From Agelas oroides (lineage: Eukaryota; Porifera; Demospongiae; Agelasida; Agelasidae): a DNA stretch of 64,000 nucleotides. A program made the translations under genes and the position numbers. Below, one piece after another: positions 9,401 through 21,578 of the stretch (positions are counted from its first letter, which is position 1; each line of letters opens with the position of its first letter). Below the pieces are notes generated by a model. It did not search any database, was not told the origin of the DNA, and saw only the letters and a list, made by a program, of their open reading frames with translations. Location of the stretch: NCBI GenBank assembly GCA_949130485.1, contig OX422184.1, positions 4,525,204 to 4,589,203 of the forward strand, read 5' to 3'.

Positions 9401-12400
9401 GAAAGGGTTTACATTTTTAAACTCTACATGCCTATAGCTTCTTGATAATATGCACTTTGCATTAGTGCAACCTTTGTACCGTGGTGGGAAGTGTCGCCAA
9501 TGTACGCAAATTTCCAATGACGGCACTGTACGGCGATGCAGAGAAGGAAGATATTGGCCGTCCCCTACAGCTTTGTGCGCCTTTTGCACAGAGAAAAGGT
9601 TTACATTTTTAAACTCTTCATACCCATAGCTTCTTGGTAATATGCAACTTGCATTAGTGCAACCTTTGTACCGAGTTAGGGTTAGTCGCGAATGTACGCG
9701 AATTTCCATTGAAGGCTCTATACGGCGCTGCATGGGACGGAGATATTGGCCGTTCCACACAGTTTTGTGCGCCTTTTGCACCGAGAAAGGGTTTACGTTT
9801 TTAAACTCTTCATACCCATAGCTTCTTGATAATATGCATCTTGCATAAGTGCAACGTTTGTACAGAACTATGATTTGTAGCGAATATACGTGAATTCCAT
9901 TGAAGGCACTATACAGTGCTGCATGGGAAGGAGATATTGGCCGGCCCGTACTGCTTTCTGCGCATTTTGCACCGAGAAAGGGTTTACATTTTTAAACTTT
10001 TCATGCCCATAGCTTCTTGATAATATGCACCTTGCATTAGTGCAACCTTTGCACCGAGGTCGGAAGAGTCGCCAATGTACGCGAATTTCCATTGACGGCA
10101 ATATACGGCGCTGTAGGGAACGGAGATATTGGCCGTCCCGTACAGTTTTTGTGCGCCTTTTGCACCGAGAAAGGGTTTACATTTTTAAACTCTTCATGCT
10201 CATAGCTTCTTGATAATATGCACCTTACATTAGTGCAACCTTTGTACCGAGCTAGGATTAGTCGCGAATGTACGAGAATTACCATTGAAGGCACAATACG
10301 GCGCTGCATGGGAAGGAGATATTGGCCGGCCAGTACAGCTTTGTGCACCTTTTGCACCGTGTAAGGGTTTACATTTTTAAACTCTTCATGCCTATAGCTT
10401 CTTGATAATATGCACTTTGCATTAGTGCAACCTTTGTACCGTGGTAGGAAGAGTCGCCAATGTACGCAAATGTCCATTGACGGCACTATACGGCGATGCA
10501 GAGAACGGAGATATTGGCCGGCCACTACAACTTTGTGCGCCTTTTGCACAGAGAAAAGGTTTACATTTTTAAACTCTTCATGCCAATAGCTTCTTGATAA
10601 TATGCACCTTGCATTAGTGCAACCTTTGTACCGAGCTAGGATTAGTCGCGAATGTACGAGAATTACCATTGAAGGCACTATTCGGCGCTGCATTGAACGG
10701 AGATATTGGCTGGCCCCTACAGCTTTTTGCGCCTTTTGCACAGAGAAAGGGTTTACATTTTTAAACTCTTCATGCCCATAGCTTCTTGATAATATGCACC
10801 TTGGATTAGTCGAACCTTTCTACCGAGCTATGATTAGTCACGAATGTACGAGAATTACCATTGAAGGTACTGTACGGCGCTGCATGGGAAGGAGATATTG
10901 GCCGGCCCGTACAGCTTTGTGCACCTTTTGTACCGTGAAAGGGTTAACATTTTTAAACTCTTCATGCCTATAGCTTCTTGAAAATATGCACTTTGCATTA
11001 GTGCAACCTTTGTACCGTGGTATGAAGAGTCGCCAATGTACGCAAATTTCCATTGACGGCACTATACGGCGATGCAGAGAACGGAGATATTCGCCGGCCC
11101 CTACAGCTTTGTGCGCCTTTTGCACAGAGAAAAGGTTTACATTTTTAAACTCTTCATGCCCATAGCTTCTTGATAATATGCACCTTGCATTAGTGCAACC
11201 TTTGTACCGAGCTAGGATTAGTCGCGAATGTACGAGAATTATCATTGAAGGCACTATACAGCGCTGCATGGGACGGAGATATTGGCCGGCCTGTACTGCT
11301 TTCTGCGCCTTTTACAGCGAGAAAGGGTTTACAGTTTGAAACACTTCATGCCCATAGCTTCTTGATGATATGCACCTTGCTTTAGTGCAATCTTTGTACC
11401 GAGCTAGGATTAGTCGCGAATGTGCGAGAATTACCATTGAAGGCACTATACGGCGCTGCATGGGAACGGAGATATTGGCCGGCCCCTACAGCTTTGTGCG
11501 CCTTTTTCACAGAGAAAAGGTTTACATATTTAAACTCTTCATGCCCATAGCTTCTTGATAATATGCACCTTGCATTAGTGCAACCTTTGTACCGAGCTAG
11601 GATTAGTCGCGAATGTACGAGAATTACCATTGAAAGCACTATATACAGCGCTGCATGGGACGGAGATATTGGCCGACCTGTACTGCTTTCTGCGCCTTTT
11701 GCAGCGAGAAAGGGTTTACAGTTTGAAACTCTTCATGCCCATAGCTTCTTGATAATATGCACCTTGCTTTAGTGCAATCTTTGTACCGAGCTAGGATTAG
11801 TCGCGAATGTGCGAGAATTACCATTGAAGGCACTATACGGCCTTGCATGGGAACGGAGATATTGGCCGGCCCCTACAGCTTTGTGCGCCTTTTGCTTCGA
11901 GAAAAGGTTTACATTTTTAAACTCTTCATGCCCATAGCTTCTTGATAATATGCACCTTGCATTAGTGCAACCTTTGTACGGAGATAGGATTAGTCGCGAA
12001 TATACGCGAATTTCCATTCAATGCGCTATACGGCGCTGCATGGGACGGAGATATTGGCCGGCCCCTATAGCTTTGTGCGCCTTTTGCACCGAGAAAAGGT
12101 TTACAATTTTAAACTCTTCATGCCCATAGCTTCTTGATAATATGCACCTTGCATTAGTGCAACCTTTGTACCGAGCTAGGATTAGTCGCGAATGTACGTG
12201 AATTTCCATTGAAAGCACTATACAGCGCTGCTGGGACGGAGATGTTGGCCGTCCCACACAGTTTTGTGCGCCTTTTGCACCGAGAAAGGGTTTACGTTTT
12301 TAAACTTTTCATGCCCATAGTTTCTTGATAATATGCTCCTTGCATTAGTGCAACCTTTGCACCGAGGTCGGAAGAGTCGCCAATGTACGCGAATTTCCAT

Positions 12401-15091
12401 TGACGGCAATATACGGCGCTGTAGGGAACGGAGATATTGGCCGTCCCGTACAGTTTTTGTGCGCCTTTTGCACCGGGAAAGGGTTTACGTTTTTAAACTC
12501 TTCATGCCCATAGCTTCTTGATAATAAGCACCTTCCATTAGTGCAACCTTTGTACCGAGCTAGGATTAATCGCGAATGTACGAGAATTACCATTGAAGGC
12601 ACCATACGGCGCTGCATGGAACGGAGATATTGGCTGGCCCCTACAGCTTTGTGCACCTTTTGCACCGAGAAAAGGTTTACATTTTTAAACTCTTCATACC
12701 CATACCTTCTTGATAATATGAACCTTTCATTAGTGCAACCTTTGTACGGAGGTAGGAAGAGTCGACAATGTACGCGAATTTCCATAAACGGCACTATACG
12801 GCGATGCAGGGACCGGAGATATTGGCCGGCCCCTACAGACTTGTGCGCCTTTTGCACCGAGAAAAGGTTTACATTTTTAAACTCTTCATGCCCATAGCTT
12901 CTTGATAATACGCACCTTCCATTAGTTCAACATTTTTACCGAGCTAGGATTAGTCGCGAATGTACGCGAATTTCCATTGAATGCACTATACGGCGCTGCA
13001 TGGGACGGAGATATTGGCCGGCCCCTACAGCTTTGTGCGCCTTTTCACCAAGAAAAGGTTTACATTTGTAAACTCTTCATGCCCATAGCTTCTTGATAAT
13101 ATGCACCTTGCATTAGTGCAACCTTTGTTCCGAGCGAGGATTAGTCGCGAATGTGCGAGAAATACCATTGAAGGGACTATACGGCGCTGCATGGGAACGG
13201 AGATATTTGCCGGCCCCTACAGCATTGTGCGCCTTTTGCACCGAGAATTTTTAAACTCTTCATGCGCATAGCTCCTTGATAATATGCACCTTGCATTAGT
13301 GCAACCTTTGTACCGAGGTTAGATTAGTCGCGAATGTGCGAGAATTACCATTGAAGGTACTATACAGCGCTGCATGGGAACGGAGATATTGGCCGGCCAC
13401 TACAGCTTTGTTCGCCTTTTGCACCTAGAAAAGGTTTACATTTTTAAACTCTTCATGCCCATAGCTTCTTGATAATATGCACCTTGCATTAGTGCAACCT
13501 TTGTACCGAGCTAGGATTAGTCGCGAATTTATGAGAATTACCATTGAAGGCACTATTCTGCTCGGCATGGAACGGAGATATTGGCCGGCCACTACAGCTT
13601 TTTGCGCCTTTTGCACCGAGAAAAGGTTTACATTTTTAAACTCTTCATAGCCATAGCTTCTTGATAATATGCACCTTGCATTAGTGCAACTTTTGTGCCG
13701 AGCTAGGATTAGTCGCGAATGTTCGAGAATTACCATGTAAGGCACTATACGGCGCTGCATGGGACGGAGATATTGGTCGGCTCGTACAGCTTTGTACGCC
13801 TTTTGCACCGTGAAAGGGTTTACATTTTTAAACTCTTCATGCCCATAGGTTCTTGATAATATGCACCTTGCATTAGTGCAACCTTTGTACCGAGCTAGGA
13901 TTAGTCGCGAATGTACGAGAATTACTATTGAAGGCACTAATCGGCTCTGCATGGGACGAAGATATTGGCCGGCCTTTATAGCTTTGTGCGCCTTTTGCAC
14001 CGAGAAAAGGTTTACATTTTGAAATTCTTCATGCCCATAGCTTCTTGATAATATGCAACTTGCATTAGTGCAACCTTTGTACCGAGTTAGAGATAGTCGC
14101 GAATGTACGCGAATTTCCATTGAAGGCACTATAGGGCGTTGCATGGGACGGAGATATTGGCCGTTCCACACAGTTTTGTGCGCCTTTTGCACCGAGAAAG
14201 GGTCTACGGTTTTAAACTCTTCATGCCAAGAGCTTCTTGACAATATGCACCTTGCATTAGTGCAACCTTTGTACCGAGCTACGCTTAGTCGCGAATGTGC
14301 GAGAATTACCATTGAAGGCACTACACGGCGCTGCATTGGACGGAGATATTGGCCGGCCCCTACAGCTTTGAGCGCCTTTTGCACCGTGAAAAGGTTTACA
14401 CTTGTAAACTCTTCATGCCCATAGCTTCTTGATAATATGCACCTTTCATTAGTGCAACCTTTGAACCGAGTTAGGTTTAGTCGCGAATGTACGCGAATTT
14501 CCATTGAAGGCACCATTCGCGCTGCATGTGACGGAGAAGTTGGCCGGCCCGTACAGCTTTGTGCACCTTTTGCACCGAGAAAGGGTTTACATTTTTAAAC
14601 TCTTCATGCCCATAGATTCTTGATAATATGCACCTTGCATTAGTGCAACCTTTGAATCGAGCTAGGATTAGTCGCGAATTTACGCGAATTTCAATTGAAG
14701 GCACTACATGGCGCTGCATGGGAAGGAGATATTGGCCGGACCCAACAGCTTGTGCGCCTTTTGCACCGAGAAAAAGTTTTTTCATTTTTAAACTCTTCAT
14801 GCCCATAGCTTCTTGATAATCAGCACCTTGCATTAGTGCAACCTTTGTACCGAGCTAGGATTAATCGCGAATGTACGAGAATTACCATTGAAGGCACTAT
14901 ACGGCGCTGCATGGGAAGGAGATATTGGCTGGCCCCTACAGCTTTGTGCGCTTTTTGCACCGAGAAAGGGTTTACATTTTTAAACTCTTCATGCCCATAG
15001 CTTCTTGAGAATATGCACCTTGCATTAGTGCAACCTATGTACCGAGCTATGATTAGTCACAAATGTACGAGAATTACCATTGAAGGCACTA
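6450..15091 (+). repeat. 192-bp satellite array, segment 2
   Basis: About 45 head-to-tail monomers continue the same orientation and phase after the LINE. Recurring blocks show higher-order structure. A monomer with TTTGCACCGAGGTCGGAAGAG starts near 8880 and recurs 1,152 bp later near 10032 (6 monomers) and again near 12340 (18 monomers from the first). A subfamily with a 10-bp deletion, CACCGAGAATTTTTAAAC, occurs at 13238-13255 and is followed by a GAGGTTAGATTAG monomer. Block 13.4-15.09 kb is paralogous to 21.7-23.3 kb. The segment ends at GGCACTA (15091), where a DNA transposon begins. No gene is visible. Confidence 0.97.
15090..15091 (+). repeat. TA target-site duplication, left copy
   Basis: The flank reads GGCAC-TA before CACAG. 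After the element come TA (21577-21578) and TACGGCGC. Removing the element and one TA gives GGCACTATACGGCGC, the normal satellite sequence. This is confirmed by the unoccupied paralogous site at 23301-23316. Confidence 0.85.
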
Positions 15092-15114
15092 CACAGAAAA
15101 AAAAAAGTGTGCTA
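15092..15114 (+). repeat. Left terminal inverted repeat (23 bp)
   Basis: CACAG, ten A residues, then GTGTGCTA. It matches the reverse complement of 21554-21576 at 20 of 23 positions; the three differences are AAA versus CTG just before GTGTGCTA. Confidence 0.85.
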
Positions 15115-15325
15115 ATCTGACACAAAAAGTGTGTCAAAAGTGATGTCTCCAGTTTTGACACACCTACACGCATGTCAAATTGTTAGGTGTGTCAAAACTA
15201 CACGTGCTAACTGGACAGTGTGCCAAATTAGTAGTGTGCTATTCAGCAAGTGTGCTAAATAACAAGTGTGTTATTCTACCAATGTGTCAAAATTGGTGTG
15301 CAAAATTAGCAGTGTGTCAACTGAC
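15105..15325. repeat. Left subterminal motif cluster
   Basis: About a dozen copies of a degenerate GTGTG(C/T)(T/C)A motif occur in about 220 bp, mostly in the same orientation (for example GTGTGCTA, GTGTGTCA, GTGTGCCA), with one clear inverted copy (TGACACACC, about 15159-15167). Most are separated by 10-25 bp. In CACTA-type elements such clusters bind the element-encoded protein, and I infer the same role here. Confidence 0.7.
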
Positions 15326-17489
15326 ATGCAGCTGACCCCTCACTTAGTGGGTGGAGCTTTTACATGGAATTTCCAATGAAACACTCTTGACTGTAAGCAA
15401 AATATAATTGTGACATACACTGAGTTGAAAACATGAATATACTAAAACAAGCAAACAATAGTTATGCTATAACTTACATTACAGCATTTTATACAAATAC
15501 GTATGTGATTGAAGTGCTACATTGTATAAAAATGTGTCAATATACTCTATACATACAAAAATGGCATTCAACTATGCATATAATATACATTTTATGTACC
15601 TATCAATCAGTTAGTTGAGTTCAATTGTTAACATCCATCTGTGAAAGAATAGCACATGCAATAATTATTCATATACTAGTCAGGTCATGCAATAGAGGAA
15701 CTGCAATCATTCTATTATTCCATTATACAAGTCATGTGGGGCATCTTGGAGGACAAAACAGTAGTGATTATCATACTAGCGCATTGAACTTCCCGCCCTA
15801 GCAATGCTCCTACCAGTAGCATTCATTTCTCACAGAGGTGTGTTAAATGTCTTCACTAACTCTTTGCATAGTCTAAAGTTGAAGTTAAACGCCCGACACA
15901 GGTCTGTAGAAATGTAATTTTTGTATAATTGCTTTCCTTCAATTGCCTTCCAACATGGCAGCATGTGTACTGAAAATATTTCGAAAGTGTGGCAGCTATC
16001 ATTTCAAATGCAATTCCTCTACCGGGGTATGTGAACAAATCACACAGTCAGCATCTCAGAAAGGCTCATCTTGTTTGTTGTTATTCATGCATACATGGAA
16101 ATCCCTGAACGTAATCACCAGGGATAAGGCTAGATGTATTAAACATTGTAACCACTCACTTGGCTATGAGCCTCTTCAAGCAGCTGGGGCCTCTGTAGTC
16201 AGTTGGTGTAGTGAGGAGAAGTAAACAGGCCTGGAAGGTATAGTGGAAGATGGTCATGATACAAACTAGGTTTGCAAATTTAAGAGTACAAAAACGCAAG
16301 CACTGGACAATTCCCAACCAGAAGAGTCATCCACTCAGCAGGTACATTTCAGAAAATACAAGGCCTTGTGTACAACTTATGTTCTCCGCACCTCATTAAT
16401 AAATGTACTATGGCTCCCCCCACCCCCAATCCAGTGCAGAACAAATTAAGGAGGAAGACCTAAATGCAAATTCAGACAACTGCAGTTGTAATAAGTATAT
16501 AGTACAAGCTTACTTACCAGCAGTTTAAACCACTTGCAGGGTAGCGTGGAGATTGAACCTTGTGGCCTGGGTACTTCTGAACAATGAGGCATTAATAGCC
16601 TGGAGACAAAGGTCCTGTGTATGGATATACAAGTGATGTGAATTAATCATCTGGGGCTTTTAAGTAAAAGCTTTTGTTCTCCCTATCTCGTACCTTTCCT
16701 CTCTGTGCATATACAGCCTCCAGAACCTCCCTTCAGAACATGTCTTTGGGAAGGCCGCAGACTCACTCTGTGTACCTATCACCACCACGATCTCTCAGAC
16801 AAGATCAGTATAGAGGAAGACTAACTGGTCTAGCTAGTCTGGTGGTTGGTGGAAGGATGAGAAGGGAACAAGCAGGGAGGTATAAGGTAGAAAGAAAGAA
16901 ATGACACATTCAACAATATTTCTTTAGCGACTTTACTACTGCAGTACAACTCTATAGCTAGCTATATGTTTCCTTACGCGGAAATAGCTACTTTAGCTAT
17001 TTTATATGTAGTAAAAAAAAAAGTACATTTATAAATTCATTGACTTTCAGCCACTTCTTACCACGGTGGTGTGAAGTCTCAGCGATGTAACCGCTCCGCA
17101 CTCCTTGTCACCGAAAGACATTCGCTCCCGTGGGACATCGAACATGTAAGCCCTCTCCTCCACTAAGCTCAGGTACCATTTGTTGCTGGCGGAATTTTCA
17201 CGAACGGATCATATCAAAGAAGACGAACTCGAAGTGTACGATCGAAGTGAGAAAATGCGAGATGGAGCGTGCCATGTTGCGCACGCGTACAAGGACTGAG
17301 CCACGCCCCTGTCATTATTAGCCCCACCCTGTTCGCGAGGCTGGCTCCTGTACTTCTAAGCATAAGTTTCTGTAACAAAACAGACTCTACATACACGCTA
17401 CTACCTGTCATGCTGGTTGTTCTCTCCAGACTAAAGCTACAGGAGTTAGAAAAGTTATTGCATGATCATGTATGTTCATATATGTAATA
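15326..17489. other. Unclassified interior of the DNA transposon
   Basis: About 2.2 kb of mostly AT-rich, non-tandem sequence. The open frames here are short (93 codons or fewer) and have no recognisable domain. A weak tRNA-like patch lies on the minus strand near 17053-17105. I see no convincing gene, promoter or structured RNA. Confidence 0.6.
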
Positions 17490-20400
17490 TGAATCAGGCC
17501 TGAAACAGCTAATACTTGACCAAACTATACAAAATCGGTATCAAACAGTTCCATTTGATGTGTACCTTCATAATCTGATGTTTGTTTTCATTTTGGTATG
17601 AGTGGTTCAAAAAGAGTCTAGGTGCGGTTGTGGTTTTACCACTTGTACATAATGGTTACTTGTAACTAACAATTTCAGGCCCGAAACAGCTAATACTTGA
17701 CCAAACTATACCAAATGGGTATCAAACAGTTCCATTTGGTGTGTACATTCATAATCTGATGTTTGTTTTCATTTTGGAGTGAGTGTTCTGAAAATTGTCT
17801 GGGTACGATTGTGGTTTTACCAACGTATCGGTTAGTTGTAACTAACAATTTCAGGCCCGAAACAGCTAATACTTGATCAAACTATACAAAATGGGTATCA
17901 AACAGTTCCATTTGATGTGTACATTCATAATCTGATGTTTGTTTTCATTTTGGTATGAGTGGTTCAAAAAGAGTGTATGTGCGGTTGTGGTTTTACCACT
18001 TGTACATATGTTAGTACTTGTAACTAACAATATCATCCATGAAACAGCTAATACTTGACCAAACCAGACAAAATGGGTATCAAACAGTTCCATTTGATGT
18101 GTACATTCATAATCTGATGTTTGTTTTCATTTTGGAATGAGTGGTTCAAAAAGAGTGTAAGTGCGGTTGTGATTTTACCACTTGTACATATCGGTTACTT
18201 GTAACTAACAATTTCAGGCCCGAAACAGCTAACACTTGACCAAACTATACGAAATGGGTATCAAACAGTTCCATTTGATGTGTACATTCATAATCTGATG
18301 TTTCTTTTCATTTTGGAGTAAGTGTTCTGAAAATTGTCTGGGTGCGGTTGTGGTTTTACCACTTGTACATATCGGTTACTTGTTACTAACAATACCATCC
18401 ATGAAACAGACAATGCTTGACCAAACCAGACAAAATGGGTATCAAACAGTTCCATTTGATGTGTACATTCATAATCTGATGTTTGTTTTCATTTTGATAT
18501 GAGTGGTTCAAAAAGAGTCTAGGTACGGTTGTGATTTTACCACTTGTACATATCGGGTACTTGTAACTAACAATTTCAGGCCTGGAACAGCTAATACTTA
18601 ACTAAACTATACAAAATGGGTATCAAACAGTTCCATTTGATGTGTACATTCATAATCTGATGTTTGTTTTCATTTTGGTATGAGTGGTTCAAAAAGAGTG
18701 TAGGTGCGGTTGTGGTTTAATTTACCACTTGTACATATCGGTTACTTGTAACTAACAATTTCAGGTCCGAAACAGCTAATACTTGACCAAACTATACAAA
18801 ATGGGTATCAAACAGTTCCATTTGATGTGTACATTCATAATCTGATGTTTGTTTTCATTTTGGTATGAGTGGTTCAAAAAGAGTGTAGGTGCGGTTGTGG
18901 TTTAATTTACCACTTGTACATATCGGTTACTTGTAACTAACAATTTCAGGCCCGAAACAGCTAATACTTGACCAAACTATACAAAATGGGTATCAAACAG
19001 TTCCATTTGGTGTGTACATTCATAATCTGATGTTTGTTTTCATTTTGGAGTGAGTGTTCTGAAAATTGTCTGTGTACGGTTGTGGTTTTACCAACGTATC
19101 GGTTAGTTGTAACTAACAATATCATCCCTGAAGCAGCTAATACTTGACCAAACTATACAAAATGGGTATCAAACAGTTCCATTTGATGTGTACATTCATA
19201 ATCTGATGTTTGTTTTCATTTTGGAGTAAGTGTTCTGAAAATTGTCTGGGTACGGTTGTGGTTTTACCACTTGTACATATGGGTTAGTTGTAACTAACAA
19301 TATCATCCATGAAATAGACAATACTTGACCAAACCAGACAAAATGGGTATCAAACAGTTCCATTTGGTGTGTACATTCATAATCTGATGTTTGTTTTCAT
19401 TTTGGAGTAAGTGTTTTAAAAATTGTGTGGGTACGATTGTGGTTTTACCAATGTATCGGTTAGTTGTAACTAACAATTTCAGGCCCGAAACAGCTAATAC
19501 TTGACCAAACTATACAAAATGGGTATCAAACAGTTCCATTTGATGTGCACATTCATAATCTGATGTTTGTTTTCATTTTGGTACGAGTGGTTCAAAAAGA
19601 GTGTAGGTGCGGTTGTGGTTTTACCACTTGTACATATCGGTTACTTGTAACTAACAATTTCAGGTCCGAATCAGCTAATACTTGACCAAACCAGACAAAA
19701 TGGGTATCAAACAGTTCCATTTGATGTGTACATTCATAATCTGATGTTTGTTTTCATTTTGGTATGAGTGGTTCAAAAAGAATCTAGGTGCGGTTGTGGT
19801 TTTACCACTTGTACATATCGGTTACTTGTAACTAACAATTTCGGGCCCGAAACAGCTAATACTTGACCAAACTATACAAAATGGGTATCAAACAGTTCCA
19901 TTTGGTGTGTACATTCATAATCTGATGTTTGCTTTCATTTTGGAGTGAGTGTTCTGAAAATTGTCTGGGTACGGTTGTGGTTTTACCAACGTATCGGTTA
20001 GTTGTAACAAACAATATCATCCCTGAAGCAGCTAATACTTGACCAAACTATACAAAATGGGTATCAAACAGTTCCATTTGATGTGTACATTCATAATCTG
20101 ATGTTTGTTTTCATTTTGGTATGAGTTGTTCAAAAAGAGTGTAGGTGCGGTTGTGGTTTTACCACTTGTACATATCGGTTACTTGTAACTAACAATTTCA
20201 GGTCCGAAACAGCTAATACTTGACCAAACTATACAAAATGGGTATCAAACAGTTCCATTTGGTGTGTACATTCATAATCTGATGTTTGTTTTCATTTTGG
20301 AGTAAGTGTTCTGAAAATTGTCTGGGTACGGTTGTGGTTTTACCACTTGTACAGTCATATCGGTTAGTTGTAACTAACAATATCTTGACCAAACCAGACA

Positions 20401-21155
20401 AAATGGGTATCAAACAGTTCCATTTGGTGTGTACATTCATAATCTGATGTTTGTTTTCATTTTGGAGTAAGTGTTCTGAAAATTGTGTGGGTACGATTGT
20501 GGTTTTACCAACGTATCGGTTAGTTGTAACTAACAATTTCAGGCCCGAAACAGCTAATACTTGACCAAACTATACAAAATGGGTATCAAACAGTTCCATT
20601 TGATGTGTACATTCATAATCTGATGTTTGTTTTCATTTTGGTATGAGTGGTTCAAAAAGAGTGTAGGTGCGGTTGTGGTTTAATTTACCACTTGTACATA
20701 TCTGTTACTTGTAACTAACAATTTCAGGTCCGAAACAGCTAATACTTGACCAAACTATACAAAATGGGTATCAAACAGTTCCATTTGGTGTGTACATTCA
20801 TAATCTGATGTTTGTTTTCATTTTGGAGTGAGTGTTCTGAAAATTGTCTGTGTACGGTTGTGGTTTTACCAACGTATCGGTTAGTTGTAACTAACAATAT
20901 CATCCCTGAAGCAGCTAATACTTGACCAAACTATACAAAATGGGTATCAAACAGTTCCATTTGATGTGTACATTCATAATCTGATGTTTGTTTTCATTTT
21001 GGTATGAGTGGTTCAAAAATAGTCCAGGTGCGGTTGTGATTTTACCACTTGTACATATCGGTTACTTGTAACTAACAATTTCAGGCCCGAAACAACTAAT
21101 ACTTGACCAAACTATACAAAATGGGTATCAAACAGTTCCATTTGGTGTGTACAAT
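17490..21155 (+). repeat. Internal minisatellite, about 20.5 units of 176/181/185 bp
   Basis: Landmark TCAAACAGTTCCATTT recurs at 17541, 17722, 17898, 18080, 18261, 18442, 18623, 18808, 18993, 19169, 19350, 19526, 19707, 19888, 20064, 20245, 20410, 20586, 20771, 20947 and 21128. Spacings are 176, 181-182 or 185 bp, apart from one of 165. Two unit types are interspersed: A has GAGTGGTTCAAAAAGAGT and usually CCACTTGTACATATCGG; B has GTGTTCTGAAAATTGT and often CCAACGTATCGG. The order is A B A A B A A A B B B A A B A B B A B A, then a partial unit. The 185-bp units carry an extra TTTAA-type insertion before ACCACTTG. Unrelated in sequence to the 192-bp satellite. Confidence 0.95.
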
Positions 21156-21230
21156 CACAATCAATCACATATTATACCAATATTTCCATTGCATGACAAG
21201 CATCCGAGTCTGATCATATACACAAGCTAT

Positions 21231-21553
21231 CACAAGTGTGTCCCATGCAGTTGTTGTGTTAGTGTGCTGATCATGATGACAAACTAGCACACGTGGTGTG
21301 TCATACAGTTTTGGTGATGAGGAACTAACACATGTAGTGTGTCATACAGTTTTGGTGATGAGGAACTAGCACATGTGGTGTGTCAAACCGAGGGTGCTAA
21401 TAGGGAAATTAGTGCTTGCATGTGCTAATATGTTATGTAGCACAGCAGAACATGCCATTTTAGCACACTCCAGTGCTGGATTTGACCGTTTAGCGTGTTA
21501 AAGATATACAATAGCACACTCTGTGCTTATTTGGCACACCAGTTTCACCCAAA
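21231..21553. repeat. Right subterminal motif cluster with 41-bp direct repeats
   Basis: About a dozen TAGCACAC/GTGTGCTA- and GTGTGTCA-like motifs in both orientations. Within it, GTGTGTC recurs at 21296, 21337 and 21378, a 41-bp spacing. The repeated unit contains CATACAGTTTTGGTGATGAG in its first two copies. The rightmost motifs (TAGCACAC, GGCACACC, TAGCACACC) are mainly inverted relative to the left cluster, as expected for transposase-binding ends. Confidence 0.7.
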
Positions 21554-21576
21554 TAGCACACCAGTTTTTTTCTGTG
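21554..21576 (-). repeat. Right terminal inverted repeat (23 bp)
   Basis: Reads TAGCACACC-AG, seven T residues, CTGTG on the plus strand; the reverse complement pairs with 15092-15114. Confidence 0.85.
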
Positions 21577-21578
21577 TA
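21577..21578 (+). repeat. TA target-site duplication, right copy
   Basis: The TA immediately after CTGTG; the satellite resumes as TACGGCGCTGCATGGG. Confidence 0.85.

Larger units (their letters stand above)
15092..21576. mobile_element. 6.5-kb non-autonomous DNA transposon with TIRs and TA duplication
   Basis: The element interrupts a satellite monomer and is bounded by CACAG...CTGTG. Its first and last 23 bp form inverted repeats with 20 of 23 positions matching. The TA duplication alone would fit Tc1/mariner, but ends beginning CAC and dense short subterminal repeats in both orientations are more like the CACTA/Mirage/Chapaev group. I cannot decide between these without a transposase. I found no transposase: the interior has no open frame longer than about 110 codons and no catalytic motif I recognise. 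Internally it has a left subterminal motif cluster, about 2.2 kb of AT-rich unclassified sequence, a 3.7-kb minisatellite, and a right subterminal cluster. It presumably depends on a transposase supplied elsewhere. Confidence 0.82.

Noticed and set aside
15943-16224. 93-codon ORF in the transposon interior as a transposase remnant
   Set aside because: No DD(E/D) spacing, zinc finger or helix-turn-helix that I recognise; a length expected by chance in this sequence.
20213-20536. Open frames in the 17.5-21.2 kb minisatellite
   Set aside because: They repeat with the 176-185-bp unit and have no recognisable domain.
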